Shown here: positions 1-12,091 of the stretch, one piece after another
Layout: every line of letters starts with the position of its first letter
Position numbering within the stretch: the stretch's first letter is position 1
Assembly: GCA_022575985.1 (NCBI GenBank)
Contig: JAKSXM010000077.1
Coordinates: 124,001-188,000, forward strand
Source of the DNA: Anagrus nilaparvatae
Lineage: Eukaryota; Arthropoda; Insecta; Hymenoptera; Mymaridae
DNA length: 64,000 nucleotides
Direction of reading: 5' to 3'
Made by a program: the position numbers and the translations under genes
The notes under the pieces: generated by a model
What the model was told of the DNA's origin: nothing
Databases searched by the model: none
Seen by the model: the letters and a program-made list of their open reading frames with translations, nothing else

Positions 1-3000
1 CAACATGACAGTACTTTAACTTTATTCAGTTTCTTGATAAACTTATAAAAATTTTTGATGAATTTTCCTGAATAGATTAAAAATCTTTTATTCTGTTATT
101 AATAGCCGAAAATTAATAGATATTATGCTGCTTCTTATTCTGTTAAGAGTAAGTCAAAAGTTTTCTAAGAGCCAAAAAAATTTGAAAAAACTGCTATAAA
201 CTATCCTAAAACGAATAAAATTGAATTAACATGACAGTACTTCGACTTTATTTAGTTTTTTGATAAACTTATTAAAATTTTTGATGAATTTTCCTGAATA
301 GATTTTTATTCTGTTATTAATAGCCGAAAACTAATAGATATTATGCTGCTGATGAAGCATACTTAAAATTTAATAAGCCAACTGCATAATAAAAAAATAA
401 CGACTTACAATGTTAAGAGTAAGTAAACAATTTTCGAAGAGCCAATGATATTTGAAAGAACTGCTACGAACTTTACTAAAACGAATTAAATTGAATCATC
501 ATGACAGTACTTTGACTTTATGCAGCTTCTTGATAAACTTATTAAAATTTTTGATTAATTTTCCTGAATAGATTTTTATTCTGTTATTCATAGCCGGAAA
601 TTATTAGATATTATGCTGCTGATGAAGCATACTTTAAATTTAATAAGCCAACTGCATAATAAAAAAATAACGACTTACAGTGTAAAGAGTAAGTAAACAA
701 TTTTCAAAGTGCCAATGATATTTGAAAGTACTGCTATGAACTTTACTAAAACGAATAAAATTGAATCATCATGTCAGTACTTTGATTTTATTCTGTTTCT
801 TGATAAACTTATTAAATTTTTTGATTAATTTTCCTGAATAGATTTCAATTCTGTTATTAATAGCCGAAAATAAATAGGTATTATGTTGCAAATGAAGCAT
901 ACTTAAAGTCCATGATATTTGAAAGTACTGCTATGAACTTTACTAAAACGAATTAAATTGAATCACCATGACAGTACTTTGACTTTATGCAGCTTCTTGA
1001 TAAATTTATTAAAATTTCTGACGAACTTTCCTGAATAGATTTTTATTCTGTTATTAATAGCCGGAATTTGTAAGATATTATGCTGCTGACGAAGCATACT
1101 TAAAATTTAATATTCAATCTTAATAATAAAAAAATAACGACATATTCTGTTAAGAGTAAGTCAAAAATTTTCGAAGAGCCAATGATATTTGAAAGAACTG
1201 CTACGAACTTTACTAAAACGAATTAAATTGAATCATCATGACAGTACTTTGACTTTATGCAGCTTCTTGATAAACTTATTAAAATTTCTGATTAATTTTC
1301 CTGAATAGATTTCAATTCTGTTATTAATAGCCGAAAATAAATAGGTATTATGTTGCAAATGAAGCATACTTAAAGTTTAATATGCCAACTGCATAATAAA
1401 AAGATAACGACTTACACTGTTAAGAATAAGTCGAGAATTTGGAAGAGCCCATGATATTTGAAAGTACTGCTATGAACTATCCTAAAAGGAATAAAATTGA
1501 ATCAACATGACAGTACTTTGACTTTATTAAGTTTTTTGATAAACTTATTAAAATTTCTAATGAATTTTTCTGAATAGATTTTTATTATGTTATTAATAGC
1601 CGAAAATAAATAGATATTATGCTTCTGTGAAGCATACTTAAAATTTAATATGCCAACTGCATAATAAAAAAATAACGACTTACACTGTTAAGAGTAAGTC
1701 GATAATTTTCGAAGAGCCCATGATATTTGAAAGTACTGCTATGAACTTTACTAAAACGAATTAAATTGAATCACCATGACAGTACTTTGACTTTATGCAG
1801 CTTCTTGATAAATTTATTAAAATTTCTGACGAACTTTCCTGAATAGATTTTTATTCTGTTATTAATAGCCGGAAATTATTAGATATTATGCTTCTGTGAT
1901 GCATACTTAAAATTTAATAGGGCAACTGCATAATAAAAAAATAACGACTTACACTGTTAAGAGTAAGTCAACAAATTTAGAACAGCCCATGATATTTGAA
2001 AGTACTGCTATGAACTTTCCTAATACGAATAAAATTGAATTAACATGACAGTACTTTAACTTTATTCAGTTTCTTGATAAACTTATAAATATTTCCGATA
2101 TGCAAAGTTCTGCAATGAACTTTCATTAAACAGATTAAACTAAAAAAACGTATCAGTACTTAAAATTTTTTCAGTCTATTGGTAAAATTATTAAAATTTC
2201 AGATGAATGTGTTAGGTAGAATTTTATTTATGTTATTATAATCCAAAAATCCGATGATATTATTATTGTTGCAAAGACGGAAGCTTTAAGAATTAATAAC
2301 AAGTACTAAATAATGTTTTATTCTTTCAACATTTAGTAAATAATATTAAAGATTAACGCCATTTTTAAAACGAGTTTTTCTAAAACGAGGCTGTACTTTC
2401 AACTTATTTATTCTGTTGGTAAAATTGTTAAAAATGCTGAAGAATTTCTTAGGATAGATTTTTATTATTTTATTACTGGTCAAGAATTATTGTTTATTTT
2501 TTATAATAAACTTGTTCAAATTAATCAAATATAATATATAACTGTTGTAAAGAAATGAGAAATAAAATTTAACTTGCCCACTGCTCAATGAAAAAAAATA
2601 TTGTATTCTTTCAAGATTTATAAAATAATTTTAAATGATCAAGTTCGTTGTTAAAGTACCTCTGTGGACTTTTATAAAAAACTTGTATGCAAAAAACTTG
2701 ATAGTACTTTTAATATATAAAGTCTCAAGCTAAAATTATAAAAATTGCTGATGAATTTCTCCCGATAAATTTTTTTTCTGCTATTAGAAGCCAAAAATTA
2801 CAAAATTTTATTTTTTCCAAGAAAATAGAATTAAATTGTAAACAGCCAAACGCATAATTAAAAAATAATCTGTTATTATTTCAAAAAATTTTTACATTCA
2901 TTTCAAGGGTTTCGCAATTAAAGTAAGTTCTGCTACGATCTTTCCTAAAATGAATTTTATTCAAAAATACTGGCGTGGGCTTTTCTGAAGAAAATTATAT

Positions 3001-3080
3001 AAGAAAAAAACATAGCAGTGCTTTTAATGTATCCATTCTGTTATTATTAAAGCTTCCGATGAATTTCTCCAAATATTTTT
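1..3080. repeat. 270-bp AT-rich satellite array
   Basis: Tandem monomers share a block beginning ATGACAGTACTTTGAC. It starts near 5, 231, 501, 771, 968, 1238, 1507, 1776 and 2045, so spacing is about 270 bp, with two short units of 226 and 197 bp. From about 2100 to 3080 the same landmarks recur in much more diverged monomers (near 2143, 2388, 2697 and 3010). The array therefore has a homogeneous core and a decayed edge. No coding potential is seen. Confidence 0.9.
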
Positions 3081-3084
3081 CCTG

Positions 3085-4030
3085 TTATAATAAAGAGGCA
3101 AAGAGTAAATTATAAAAATTTTCCTCCACTTTTGTCAACTTAAGTTTATTTAATTTTATAATTTGCGAATATTGTTCATTTTTTTTGGGGTTATGTTCAG
3201 CGATCTTATGATAAAATGAGGAATAAGCTTGATGCAAAGCATATTGATAAATTAAATTCAAATAAAAAAAAAATTCATACAAATATTATACTTACTTGCG
3301 AAACCTCAAACTTGTTTTTAAGCAATTTTTAAGAGAAAAATTGAAAAAAAAGAGAAAAAAAAAACTCAACCTGAACCCCTATAAACTCCACGGATTTCAC
3401 TGAAACTTGGCATAGATCTTATTTGTAATCAAATATAACAATTTCCTCCACTGTTGACCACTTAAATTTATTTAATTTTATAATTAACGAATATTGTCCA
3501 TTTTTTTTGAGGTTATGTTCAGCGCTTTTATAATAACATGATAAAGCTTCAGGCACATCACAGTTTATAAGGTCCAGTCAAATCAAAGAAAAGTTTTTTT
3601 AGAATATTACATTTACTTGAAACCTTAAACTCGTTCTCAAGCGACTTTTCCGAGAAAAACTTAACCTGGAGACCTATAGGTTCAACCGATTTTTCTGAAA
3701 ATTGGTACAGGTCATACTTGTAATAAAATATAAAAATTGCCTGCATTTTAGACCACTTAAATTTATTTAAATAGAAAATTTACGTATATTTTTCATTTTT
3801 TTTGAGGTTATGTCCATCGCTTTTTTATAATATGAGGCGCTTAAGGCGAAATATATCTAGTTTGGTCAAAAATGATTGAAATAAATGACCAAAAATATAT
3901 TTTTTGAGGCTTCTATTGAGTTACAATGTTTTATTTAAATTTTTCAGCGTTTTTTGACCGAAAAGTGCGATGTGTACACGGTTAACGTTAACCGATTTCG
4001 CCCAAACTTGGCACAGGTCATTTTTTAACC
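3085..4030. repeat. Diverged ~300-bp tandem repeat, three copies
   Basis: A block reading roughly TTTTTTTTGAGGTTATG recurs near 3180, 3505 and 3800. A second block with a CGATTTC...AACTTGGCA core recurs near 3390, 3690 and 3990. The copies are about 300 bp apart and diverged. Short ORFs on the minus strand here are not credible genes. Confidence 0.7.
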
Positions 4031-4079
4031 AAAAAATCACTTTAGACACCCAAGCGTTCAAAACTAAAATTTTCGCTCC

Positions 4080-4650
4080 AGGATAGAGTTTATACTTTTG
4101 CTGAAATAAAAATTTACTTAGCTTAGGCCATGTTATTTCATCTCACAACATTTTTGGACCAAAACTTAAAATATAACTTGTGATTAGGAAACAACAAGAC
4201 TTAACTTAGTTTTAATTATACATTAATTTATTAAAGTTTTAAAAACATTAATTTAATCAGTATCAGTATTTTGAAATGTACTTTTACTGAAATTAAATTT
4301 TTACTTAGCTTAGGCCATAAAATTTCATCTCACAACATTTATGACCCAAAAGTTATAACATATTTATTAGGAGTTTATACTTTTGCTGAAATAAAAATTT
4401 ACTTAGCTTAGGCCATGTAATTTCATCTCACAACAATTTTGGCCCAAAACTTAAAATATAACTTGTGATTAGGAAACAACAAGACTTAACTTAGTTTTAA
4501 TTATACTTTAATTTATTAAAGTTTTAAAAACATTAATTTAATCAGTATCAGTATTTTAAAATGTACTTTTACTGAAATTAAATTTTTACTTAGCTTAGGC
4601 CATAAAATTTCATCTCACAATATTTATGGCCCAAAAATTATAACATATTT
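4080..4650. repeat. 285-bp tandem duplication with internal half-repeats
   Basis: The block ACTTAGCTTAGGCCAT occurs near 4115, 4300, 4400 and 4587. The 285-bp unit is present twice and each unit contains the block twice. A related family (TTAACTTAG...ATCTCACAAC...GGCCC) reappears at 36730-37600. Confidence 0.75.
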
Positions 4651-5164
4651 ATAAATAATACGGTAGGAAAAAATTTATGAAAAAAAGAAATTTTAGTCCA
4701 GCGATTTAATTTACATATGAATATATATTTGCAGAAGAATAAACTTTAAATATACAGGTGCCTGTTTACCATTTATTTGCCTGCTGGACACATTTTTTAC
4801 CCCTATAGTCCATTTTTATCCCTGGGAATCAATTTATACAGCGGGATCTCATTCTTTCCTACTGAACCCATATTTTACCCTTATAGTCCATTTTTTTCCC
4901 TGGGAATCGATTTGTACAGCGAGATCTCATTTTTTTCTGGTCGGGCCCAATGAGCCCCTGGATAACTAATTCTATCAGTTGGTATTCATTTTATTATGTG
5001 GGATATTTATATCCTCGGTAATTACCTTTTACATTAGTAATTTATTTATTCCTCTTCTATAATGCCCCTGACTATGTTACGAATCCCTATAGGGCGAATT
5101 CCTTACGTGCTAATTAGTGCTAAATTTAAAAAAAAAAAATTTTGTATACAGTGCCTGTATTCCG
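4651..5164. repeat. Non-coding; 77-bp tandem duplication at about 4796-4950
   Basis: TTTTACCC(C/T)TATAGTCC followed by a CCCTGGGAATC and GATCTCATT segment is repeated with a 77-bp period, starting near 4796 and 4873. The rest of the interval has no gene or recognisable element. Confidence 0.6.
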
Positions 5165-5993
5165 TGAAAAAATGTTGGCTTCGTACGGGAGTAATCACTT
5201 AAACAGGTATATTGGGAATTCATCGTAATAGCTCTTTCTAAAAACCTACTGGTTGTTATTATGGGTGAGAACCAGAAGAAATGAATTAAGCCTGCTTACA
5301 TAAATGAAAAGTACTTGATAAATTAGATTTAAATTAGAAATTTATAAAATTTGGACCCAAACTGTATATAAAGTCCAGTAATAGCTTTCCAAAGCTTTTT
5401 GAGAATGCGTCAATGAAACTATACTTGTAAAATACTAATTAGTTGAATTTTATATTTTTTTAGGACAAAATTTGTTTATACATTCTAGTTTGGATTTTAT
5501 TTATCAAATAATTTTCAATTATGCAAACAGGGTGAATTGGTGAATTTCATGGCTTATGATTCTTACTCGTACAAACATCCAGAACTTGGTAATAAACCAT
5601 ATCGTTGAATTCCCAATAAACTTTTATGTTTACATAAGTTAGACCCTCTTAAGAAGCTGGTTTTAAATTAATACGCAATTTGGTATTCGCTAATAAAGAA
5701 GTAGAAAAAAAAGAAATCACTTGAATAGGTTTTTTGGGAATTCATATATCGTAATGGCTTTTTCTAAAATCCTGGATGTTTTTATGTGTAAGAATCAGAA
5801 GCAATGAATTAAGCCTGCTTAAATAAATGGAATCTACTTAACAAAGTAGATTTAAATTAGAATTTTATCAAATTTGGAACCAAACTGTATATAAAATTCA
5901 GTAATAGCTTTCCAAAGCTTTTTGAGAACGCATCAATGAAACTACACTTGTAATGTAAAATACTAATTACATGGATTTTATATTTTTTTATAA
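5165..5993. repeat. 522-bp tandem duplication immediately upstream of LINE-A
   Basis: A segment starting AATCACTT near 5193 recurs near 5715. The copies share long stretches, such as GCTTTCCAAAGCTTTTTGAG, and end in TATATTTTTTTA. The second copy abuts the 5' truncation point of LINE-A at about 5994. Confidence 0.75.
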
Positions 5994-8738
5994 AATGTAT
6001 TCGGTATTGCCGAAACTAGACTTGGATCAGATGTCTGTGACAATGTCATAAACATACCAGGCTATAGCGTATTGAGACAAGATTGCAATACTCATGGTGG
6101 TGGAGTTCTCTTATATATCAAAGAGAATTTTAAAGCCAAGATATTGTGTTCTTCACAAACTGAACAAGCTGTCAAACCTTTCAGACCTGAATTTCTACTT
6201 TGCTCTATTTGGCAGGGTAACTCTATTCCAACATTATTAGGTATTGTATATCGTCCCCCTGATGTCAATATCAGGTCAGATCGTGAATTTATTGACTCAC
6301 TAAGCCTACATATTTCTGATTATAGCCATAAGGTTATAATTGGTGACTGGAATGCTGATGTACTTAACACTAACAATCCAGATACGCGGTTTTTAGACAC
6401 TCTTACGAGTAACTTATCAGTTAAACTGATAAACACAGGTCCGTCACATCATACAGAAGACAAAGACACTTGGATAGACTGTATTTTTGTTGACAAATGT
6501 GATACCGTACTAAGTTCTGATCGTCATCTTCCTAACTTTCCAAGTAGACATGATATCATCTCAGTCACCATAGAAACATTTCATCCTGAACCTCCAAATG
6601 TACCAGTTAAATACAAGGCTATTAATACAATAACAGCTCATAATTTAAATAGTTACCTAGCTAAACTTGATTGGAGAGCCTTCTCTCCTGAGACAAATGA
6701 CTTTGACATTGAGCAGGGTCTTTCAACATTGACAAATAATATACAAAGTGCTATTGACACACTAGCCCCTGACAAAACTTTAAGACCTGAGAAAATCAGA
6801 TTTCCTTGGCTCAACTCAGAACTTCGTTTATTAAAATCAAAGCGTGATGCCACTAGTAGAAGATACCATAGAACAGGCTCTAAAAAATTTCTAAATGAGT
6901 TTCTATTGCTTGCAAATGAATATGAGGAACAGTCAGAGAATGCTCGTTGCTCATATATGCATAACCGCATTTGTGGCACTCTTGATGCCAATAAGAATTT
7001 CTGGAAGGAAATGAAGAGTCTTGGACTCATCCCTACAATCAATGATGCCCTTCATGGATTTTCCCCTGAAGAACTAAATTCGTATCTTTCAAATATTTCC
7101 ATCTCTGCTACTGAAGATTCTTCCTTGCCGTTAAACATCATTAACAGTTCTTCACAAGAGGGCTTCGTTTTCAAAGAGGTGTCTACAAATGACGTCATCC
7201 TTGCAGTTTCTCATTTTTGTTCGCAGGCGAAAGGGGATGATGAAATTCCTCAAAGTGTCATAGCCAAGGCGCTTCCAACAATAGCCTTGCACCTAACCAA
7301 ACTATTTAATGCCTCACTTTCGAAGGGTATTTTCCCAGCAGAATGGAAAAAGTCTAGAGTTCTAGCAATAAAAAAAATACCTATACCATCGACTCCTTCT
7401 GATTTTCGCCCTGTATCTCTCTTATGCTTCTTGTCGAAGGTCTTGGAAAAGCTTGCTCATGATCAGGTGGTAGGCTTCTTGAATAAAAGAAAAGTTATGG
7501 ATATATATCAAACAGGCTTTCGCAAATACCACAGTACTCAGTCTGCTTTAATTAAATTAACTGGTGATATACGCCTGGGTAAGGAAAAGAAGCTAGCTAC
7601 CCTGCTAATGCAGTTTGATTTTTCTAAGGCATTCGACAATGTTTCACCATCTAAGCTTCTTAAAAAACTTCAGGTGATTGGCTTTTCAAAGTCAACATTA
7701 ATCTGGTTCTGGTCATATTTGAGTGGTCGCTCAATGTGTGATGCCTCCAAAGTATCCTCTTCCTCATATCGTAATATAAACATAGGAGTGCCCCAAGGCT
7801 CAGTACTTGGTCCACTCCTGTTTTGTATTTACATGAATGATCTAAAGGATCACTTGGATGAGCATAGCACTTTCAGGCTTTTGTATGCTGATGATCTTCA
7901 TATATATGTCCAAACACCATTACATCTAATAGAGCAGGGCATAGAACAATTAACAAAGTCAGCAAAAATAGTGGTGTCATGGGCAGAAGCAAATGGCTTA
8001 TCCTTAAATATTAAAAAGACCAAGGCCATTGTTTTCGGATCTTGTAAATCCTTAAAAACATTCAAAATGCTAGACATACCAAAAATAAATCTCAATATGA
8101 ATGGTGACTGTATCCAATTTGTGGATCAAGTTACCTGCCTTGGTGTTATACTTGATAATACCCTCTCCTGGCGTTCTCACATTCAACAGGTCACCAAAAA
8201 AATGAATAGGGTACTCTATGGTCTTCGAATCATCAGGCCCTGCACATCTCAAAATCTCCGTAAACGTCTAGTTGAATCACTAGTGATGCCGCATTTAGAT
8301 TATTGTAGTGTTGTTTACTCTGATATTTCTAAACAGCTGACTGACCAGCTCCAGAGACTTTCTAACTCAAGCATTAGATATATTTTCGGTCTAAAATGGC
8401 AGGAGCATATTACTCCTTACAGGAGACGACTTAACTGGATGCAAATAACCACGCGCATGGACTATTTTGCATCATTGACTATGTATAAAATAATACGTAT
8501 GAAACAACCCCCTTTTCTGTTACCTCTATTTAAACCATACAAAAGAGACAGACCAACTCGTGGACCACGTAAAGATCTGGATATACCCTCCGTTATACAC
8601 AATTGGGGTTTACAATCTTTTCAAGTTAAATATGCTAAATTTTGGAATAAAATTCCTCCATGCATACGTGATCTCCCATCATATAACCAGTTTAAAAATA
8701 GCATTAAAAAATATTTATTTAGTCTGGATAATAAATAA
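5994..8738 (+). pseudogene. LINE-A ORF2, 5'-truncated: endonuclease and reverse transcriptase (Jockey/CR1 type)
   Basis: This is the ORF2 polyprotein of a non-LTR retrotransposon. The frame is open from 5994, directly after a TAA at 5991, and starts inside the AP-endonuclease domain: I-A-E-T-R-L, then THGGGVLLYI, GDWNAD and the SRHD motif that ends the domain. RT motifs follow in order: SDFRPVSLL, QFDFSKAFDNV (catalytic Asp), GVPQGSVLGPLL, LYADDL (catalytic pair) and LSLNIKKTKA. The C-terminal region (LRKRLVESLVMPHLDYCSV) is typical of Jockey/CR1-group elements. ORF1 and the start of the endonuclease are missing, as expected for 5' truncation during target-primed reverse transcription. The remaining frame has no internal stop, so the copy is fairly young. 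The exact clade cannot be fixed by eye. Confidence 0.9.
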
Positions 8739-9213
8739 CTATTAATTTACTTTATTCACTTACTTATTTTAATTTATACTTTATTTACCATATTTAATTA
8801 ATTTATTGACTATTTTTATTGACTAATTCTATTAATTATTGACTATATATTATATTATATATTTATTATTTACTGTTATTTAAATATAATTATTGACTGT
8901 TATTTATTTACTTATAGATTTATTGACGTTATAGCAATTGTTATATAGATATATAGATACTTATCAATTAATTATTAGTGTCAGATTGTTGTTGACCTTA
9001 ATTTGATTCTATTTGAATTATTTTACTTTAACATTTACTCTAATTATGAATATTATTTTATTTTCAATTTTATCATATATTGTATTTTAAAATCTTATAC
9101 AAATTGTAAACATTATTTCTGTATCATATATTGTATTAATTTATATTTCAATTGTAAATGAGTGTATACTAAATTTTTTGTCATGGCAAATAAACTGAAT
9201 AATAATAATAATA
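8739..9213 (+). mobile_element. LINE-A 3' UTR and AAT-repeat tail
   Basis: This AT-rich, non-coding stretch contains many TATTGACT-like repeats. It ends in GCAAATAAACTG followed by AATAATAATAATAAT, a microsatellite tail of the kind found on CR1/Jockey-group LINEs instead of poly(A). The tail runs straight into LTR sequence at about 9214. Confidence 0.8.
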
Positions 9214-9940
9214 ATTAACGTTATAGATAAGCAATAAATTTTGGCCTTGACTATTATAACAAAAATCTATTATTGACTAAAAAAAGATGAAAAGAGACGC
9301 CTTAAGATTACCAGGCAAATAACACCCCTCTCTCAAAAAAAAGGTTTAGACCAACGCGTTGTTGAAGTCAATAATATAAATAGTAGCCAAAGGTGTAAAA
9401 ACAGGGCAATCAGTAAAGTAAAGTCAATTCTAAAACATTTAATTCACGGTTAGTTAAAAGATTATGCATTATACTTATTTAGCTATTTTAGTAATTGTTA
9501 TAATTAGTTTATTAAGTTTCTTTTATATTTGCATTTATCAATAAATAGTTATTTTGGTTTATTGGTTATCCTATTAAAATAAAAGTGTTTTTATTTATCT
9601 TCATCTTTATCTATCCAATTCTATTTTCAGCTATCAATTAACCATAAGTTTGCTATTTCAATCATAGAAAAAACACGCCTTCCCGGATACAAGTAACTTT
9701 AATAAGTTACGAGTATAAAACTAGGCAAATTCAAGTATTAATAAAGTTACGAATTTATTATAGTTATATTTGTACATGTACATGGTATATATGTATATGT
9801 ACCTGTATACACGGTTATATTGAAGTATATAGATTCACTATAAGCCTACATTCATTTATTAAATAACTAAAGTCCGTTTAAATAAATTATATAAATTATT
9901 AATTAAAATTAAATAAAATAATAATCAAAAATTCGTAACA
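9214..9940 (+). mobile_element. 5' LTR of the giant gypsy-like element, missing its first ~260 bp
   Basis: It matches 30019-30745 almost perfectly, with about six substitutions in ~727 bp. It ends in TAACA, the complement of the TGTTA that opens the 3' LTR. The first ~260 bp of the LTR seen at 29757-30018 is absent, replaced by the LINE-A tail. Two of the four ~55-bp GGCCTT repeats of U3 remain. The low LTR divergence indicates a recent insertion. Confidence 0.9.
9375..9414 (+). promoter_or_regulatory. Putative LTR core promoter: TATA-like box and TCAGT initiator
   Basis: TATAAA at 9375-9380 is followed by TCAGT at 9410-9414, which matches the arthropod initiator consensus. The spacing of about 37 bp is slightly long for a TATA-Inr pair. 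The same pair is present in the 3' LTR. This is motif evidence only. Confidence 0.35.
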
Positions 9941-9944
9941 AAAT

Positions 9945-9956
9945 TGGGGGCTCGTC
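9945..9956 (+). promoter_or_regulatory. Primer binding site, tRNA-Pro type
   Basis: TGGGGGCTCGTC lies four bases after the LTR end. These 12 bases match the well-known tRNA-Pro primer binding site used by several retroviruses, and the match ends after 12 bases. Its position fixes the LTR/internal boundary at 9940/9941. Confidence 0.8.
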
Positions 9957-10057
9957 TTTAGGGAGTTTTTATCTATTGAAAAAGCAAATAATTCTACAAT
10001 TTTCAAATTTCTATTTTCTCTATTCTTTCTTAACTAATACTATCAAAAATATATACA

Positions 10058-10921
10058 ATGAGCCTAGTAAAAGCATTAAGTGAGAAAATATTGGATGGCG
10101 ATAAAAACGCCACTAAAGTATACGATATATTATGCAAAGATGCAAAGGATCATGTGGAAATAAATGATGACACAACAGTAGAAGCAGTCTTGGACTGGTA
10201 TAGCAAATACTATAGAGAAACAAGAGACAAAGAAGCAACATCAACAAGAGAGGAAAGGGAAGAGTTAACAAAACAGTTAGAAAGTCGAGTTGATAAGCAA
10301 GTATTAACTGATATATTAAAAGACGCTACTTTGGCGGCTATGTTAAGTGAATTATTGGCAAGTAAAATTCACCCAGCCGAAATAATTGACATTATTACGG
10401 GAGTAAAAGCAGAAGATTCTTCTTTAGCGGTATATTTTGATAATAGAATATATAATATATTAAAACAACATTGTAAATTTACAGAAGCAAAAGAAAAACC
10501 ATCTGTTAAAGAAATTTCAAAATGTTTAGCCTACAAGCTGATGGAAACAGATGCGAGCGCAGCACTAACAGAAAGCGCAACTGAAATACAAAATTATTTG
10601 CCAAAAGAAAATAAAGATGTACTGGACAAGGCGCTAAGAAATAAAGAGACGCTAAAAATTTTAATTGATTTATATAATGCCGATTTAGGTCCTGAATTCT
10701 TCCTGGAGGAGCTGTGTGCAGAATATACGATTTGTTTGTTAGACGACAATAGTGTCATAACTCCAATAACTTCAGGGGTAAAAAGTATAAGAAAACCTAT
10801 TTTTTACCCCGAAGTAACGGAAAATCCTGCACATACCGTGGGCGTCACAGCTCATATACAAGAGTTAGCCCAACAAACTATTAATAATAATTTTTCAGGC
10901 TTGGCAAGCAGTACAAATTAA
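10058..10921 (+). pseudogene. gag: gag, N-terminal segment, ended by an in-frame TAA
   Basis: This 287-codon segment starts at the first ATG after the primer binding site. It is rich in Lys, Glu and Ala, looks helical, and has no domain I recognise. The TAA at 10919 lies in the same frame as the next two gag segments (10922-11719 and 11720-12091). I therefore read 10058-12091 as one ~677-codon gag interrupted twice. An N-terminal region this long ahead of a gypsy capsid is unusual. The alternative is a separate small protein with gag expressed from the ATG at 10937. Confidence 0.7.
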
Positions 10922-11719
10922 AGACCGGTTCCACAAATGGCTAATCATTATACGCCGTACTCCACGATGTACCATACGGCAGAACAAACAAGGCAGCCAG
11001 AGGTATGCAGAAGGTATGGGACTTACCATAATGGTAATTGTCTCAGAAGAAATACATACGACACAAATGAGTATACTGGGGCAACGTATTCACAAAATTC
11101 ATCGTTATCAAAGATAAGGCCATTCTCGATAAAAGACACAATCAACACGATTCCAGAATTCACCGGTTCTCAAGAAGAGGTGGAAAATTTCGTAATCGGG
11201 TGTGGCAGGGCAAAAGGTATGATACCCCTAGAAAACGAAAGCGAGGTAGCACCGTTAATTCTGTTAAGGCTAAAAGGAGAGGCAGCAAAAGCAGCTATTG
11301 GACACAATTTCCACTCCATACAAGAGGTCATTGACTTTGTAGAATTCTCCTTTGGAAATCCCAAAACGTCGCACGAGCTAGGAGGGGATTTAGCGAAGGT
11401 ACGACAAGGAGGGAAAGAGAAGGTCGTATTATTTGCCAACAAAATAAAAGAGCTGGGAAGAAAAATAAAAAAGGCGGCGGTACTGGAGGGGAGACCATTG
11501 GAAGACGCCATGTTAGACAGAGACATGCTTAGGTTCTTTTTGAAAGGTATGAGAACGGAGATAAGAACAAGGTTAATGCCATATGCTACATTCGCAGATA
11601 CTCTCAACGAGGCGATAGTGGTAGAGAGGGAATCTTGCTCGTATGAGGAGGTGAAAACATCGAAAACAGAAGAAATAAAAGTCGTAAGTACGCATACCAC
11701 ACCAAATAATAATTACTAG
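10922..11719 (+). pseudogene. gag: gag, capsid-like segment, ended by an in-frame TAG
   Basis: The frame continues from 10922, with a possible re-start ATG at 10937. A basic, Tyr-rich N-terminal stretch is followed by a gypsy-type capsid-like region: IPEFTGSQEEVENFV, a LRLKGEAAKAA helix, then FLKGMRTEIRTRL and a Glu-rich end. This is the usual arrangement in Ty3/gypsy Gag. The TAG at 11717-11719 interrupts the frame just before the zinc-knuckle region. Its role in a particle would be assembly around the genomic RNA. Confidence 0.8.
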
Positions 11720-12091
11720 TTTTTATGCCTTAGACAAGACCACACGACTCTTTTATGCCCGGAATTGCCAAAATTCGTAGAGGGTAGAAAACAACAGGCT
11801 GTTGAAAAGGACAATAGAGGGCAATTAAAGTGCAGTCATTGTTCAAAGAATGGTCATGTCAAGGAGAATTGTTTGACCAATCCTGGTAATTTGAACAAAC
11901 CGGAGTGGATAGTTAAGCGACAGCAAATGGAATGCCATAACTATAAGAGAAAAGGACACACAGCTCGTTTCTGCAGATCAAGGCCTGCCAATACAGGAAG
12001 GGCAGAGGAAAATAATCAGGGAAACGGCAGCAGCCAACCGATGGGCGCGAATCGGGAGGCTCCAAGTACATCGAACACACAATCTATTTAA
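11720..12091 (+). pseudogene. gag: gag, nucleocapsid segment with zinc knuckles
   Basis: In frame with the capsid segment after the TAG at 11717. It encodes one intact CCHC knuckle (CSHCSKNGHVKENC, CX2CX4HX4C) and a second in which the second Cys is Tyr (CHNYKRKGHTARFC). A Cys/His cluster also directly follows the stop. Zinc knuckles bind the packaged RNA. The segment ends with TAA at 12089 after overlapping the protease frame by about 75 nt, where a -1 frameshift signal lies. Confidence 0.8.
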
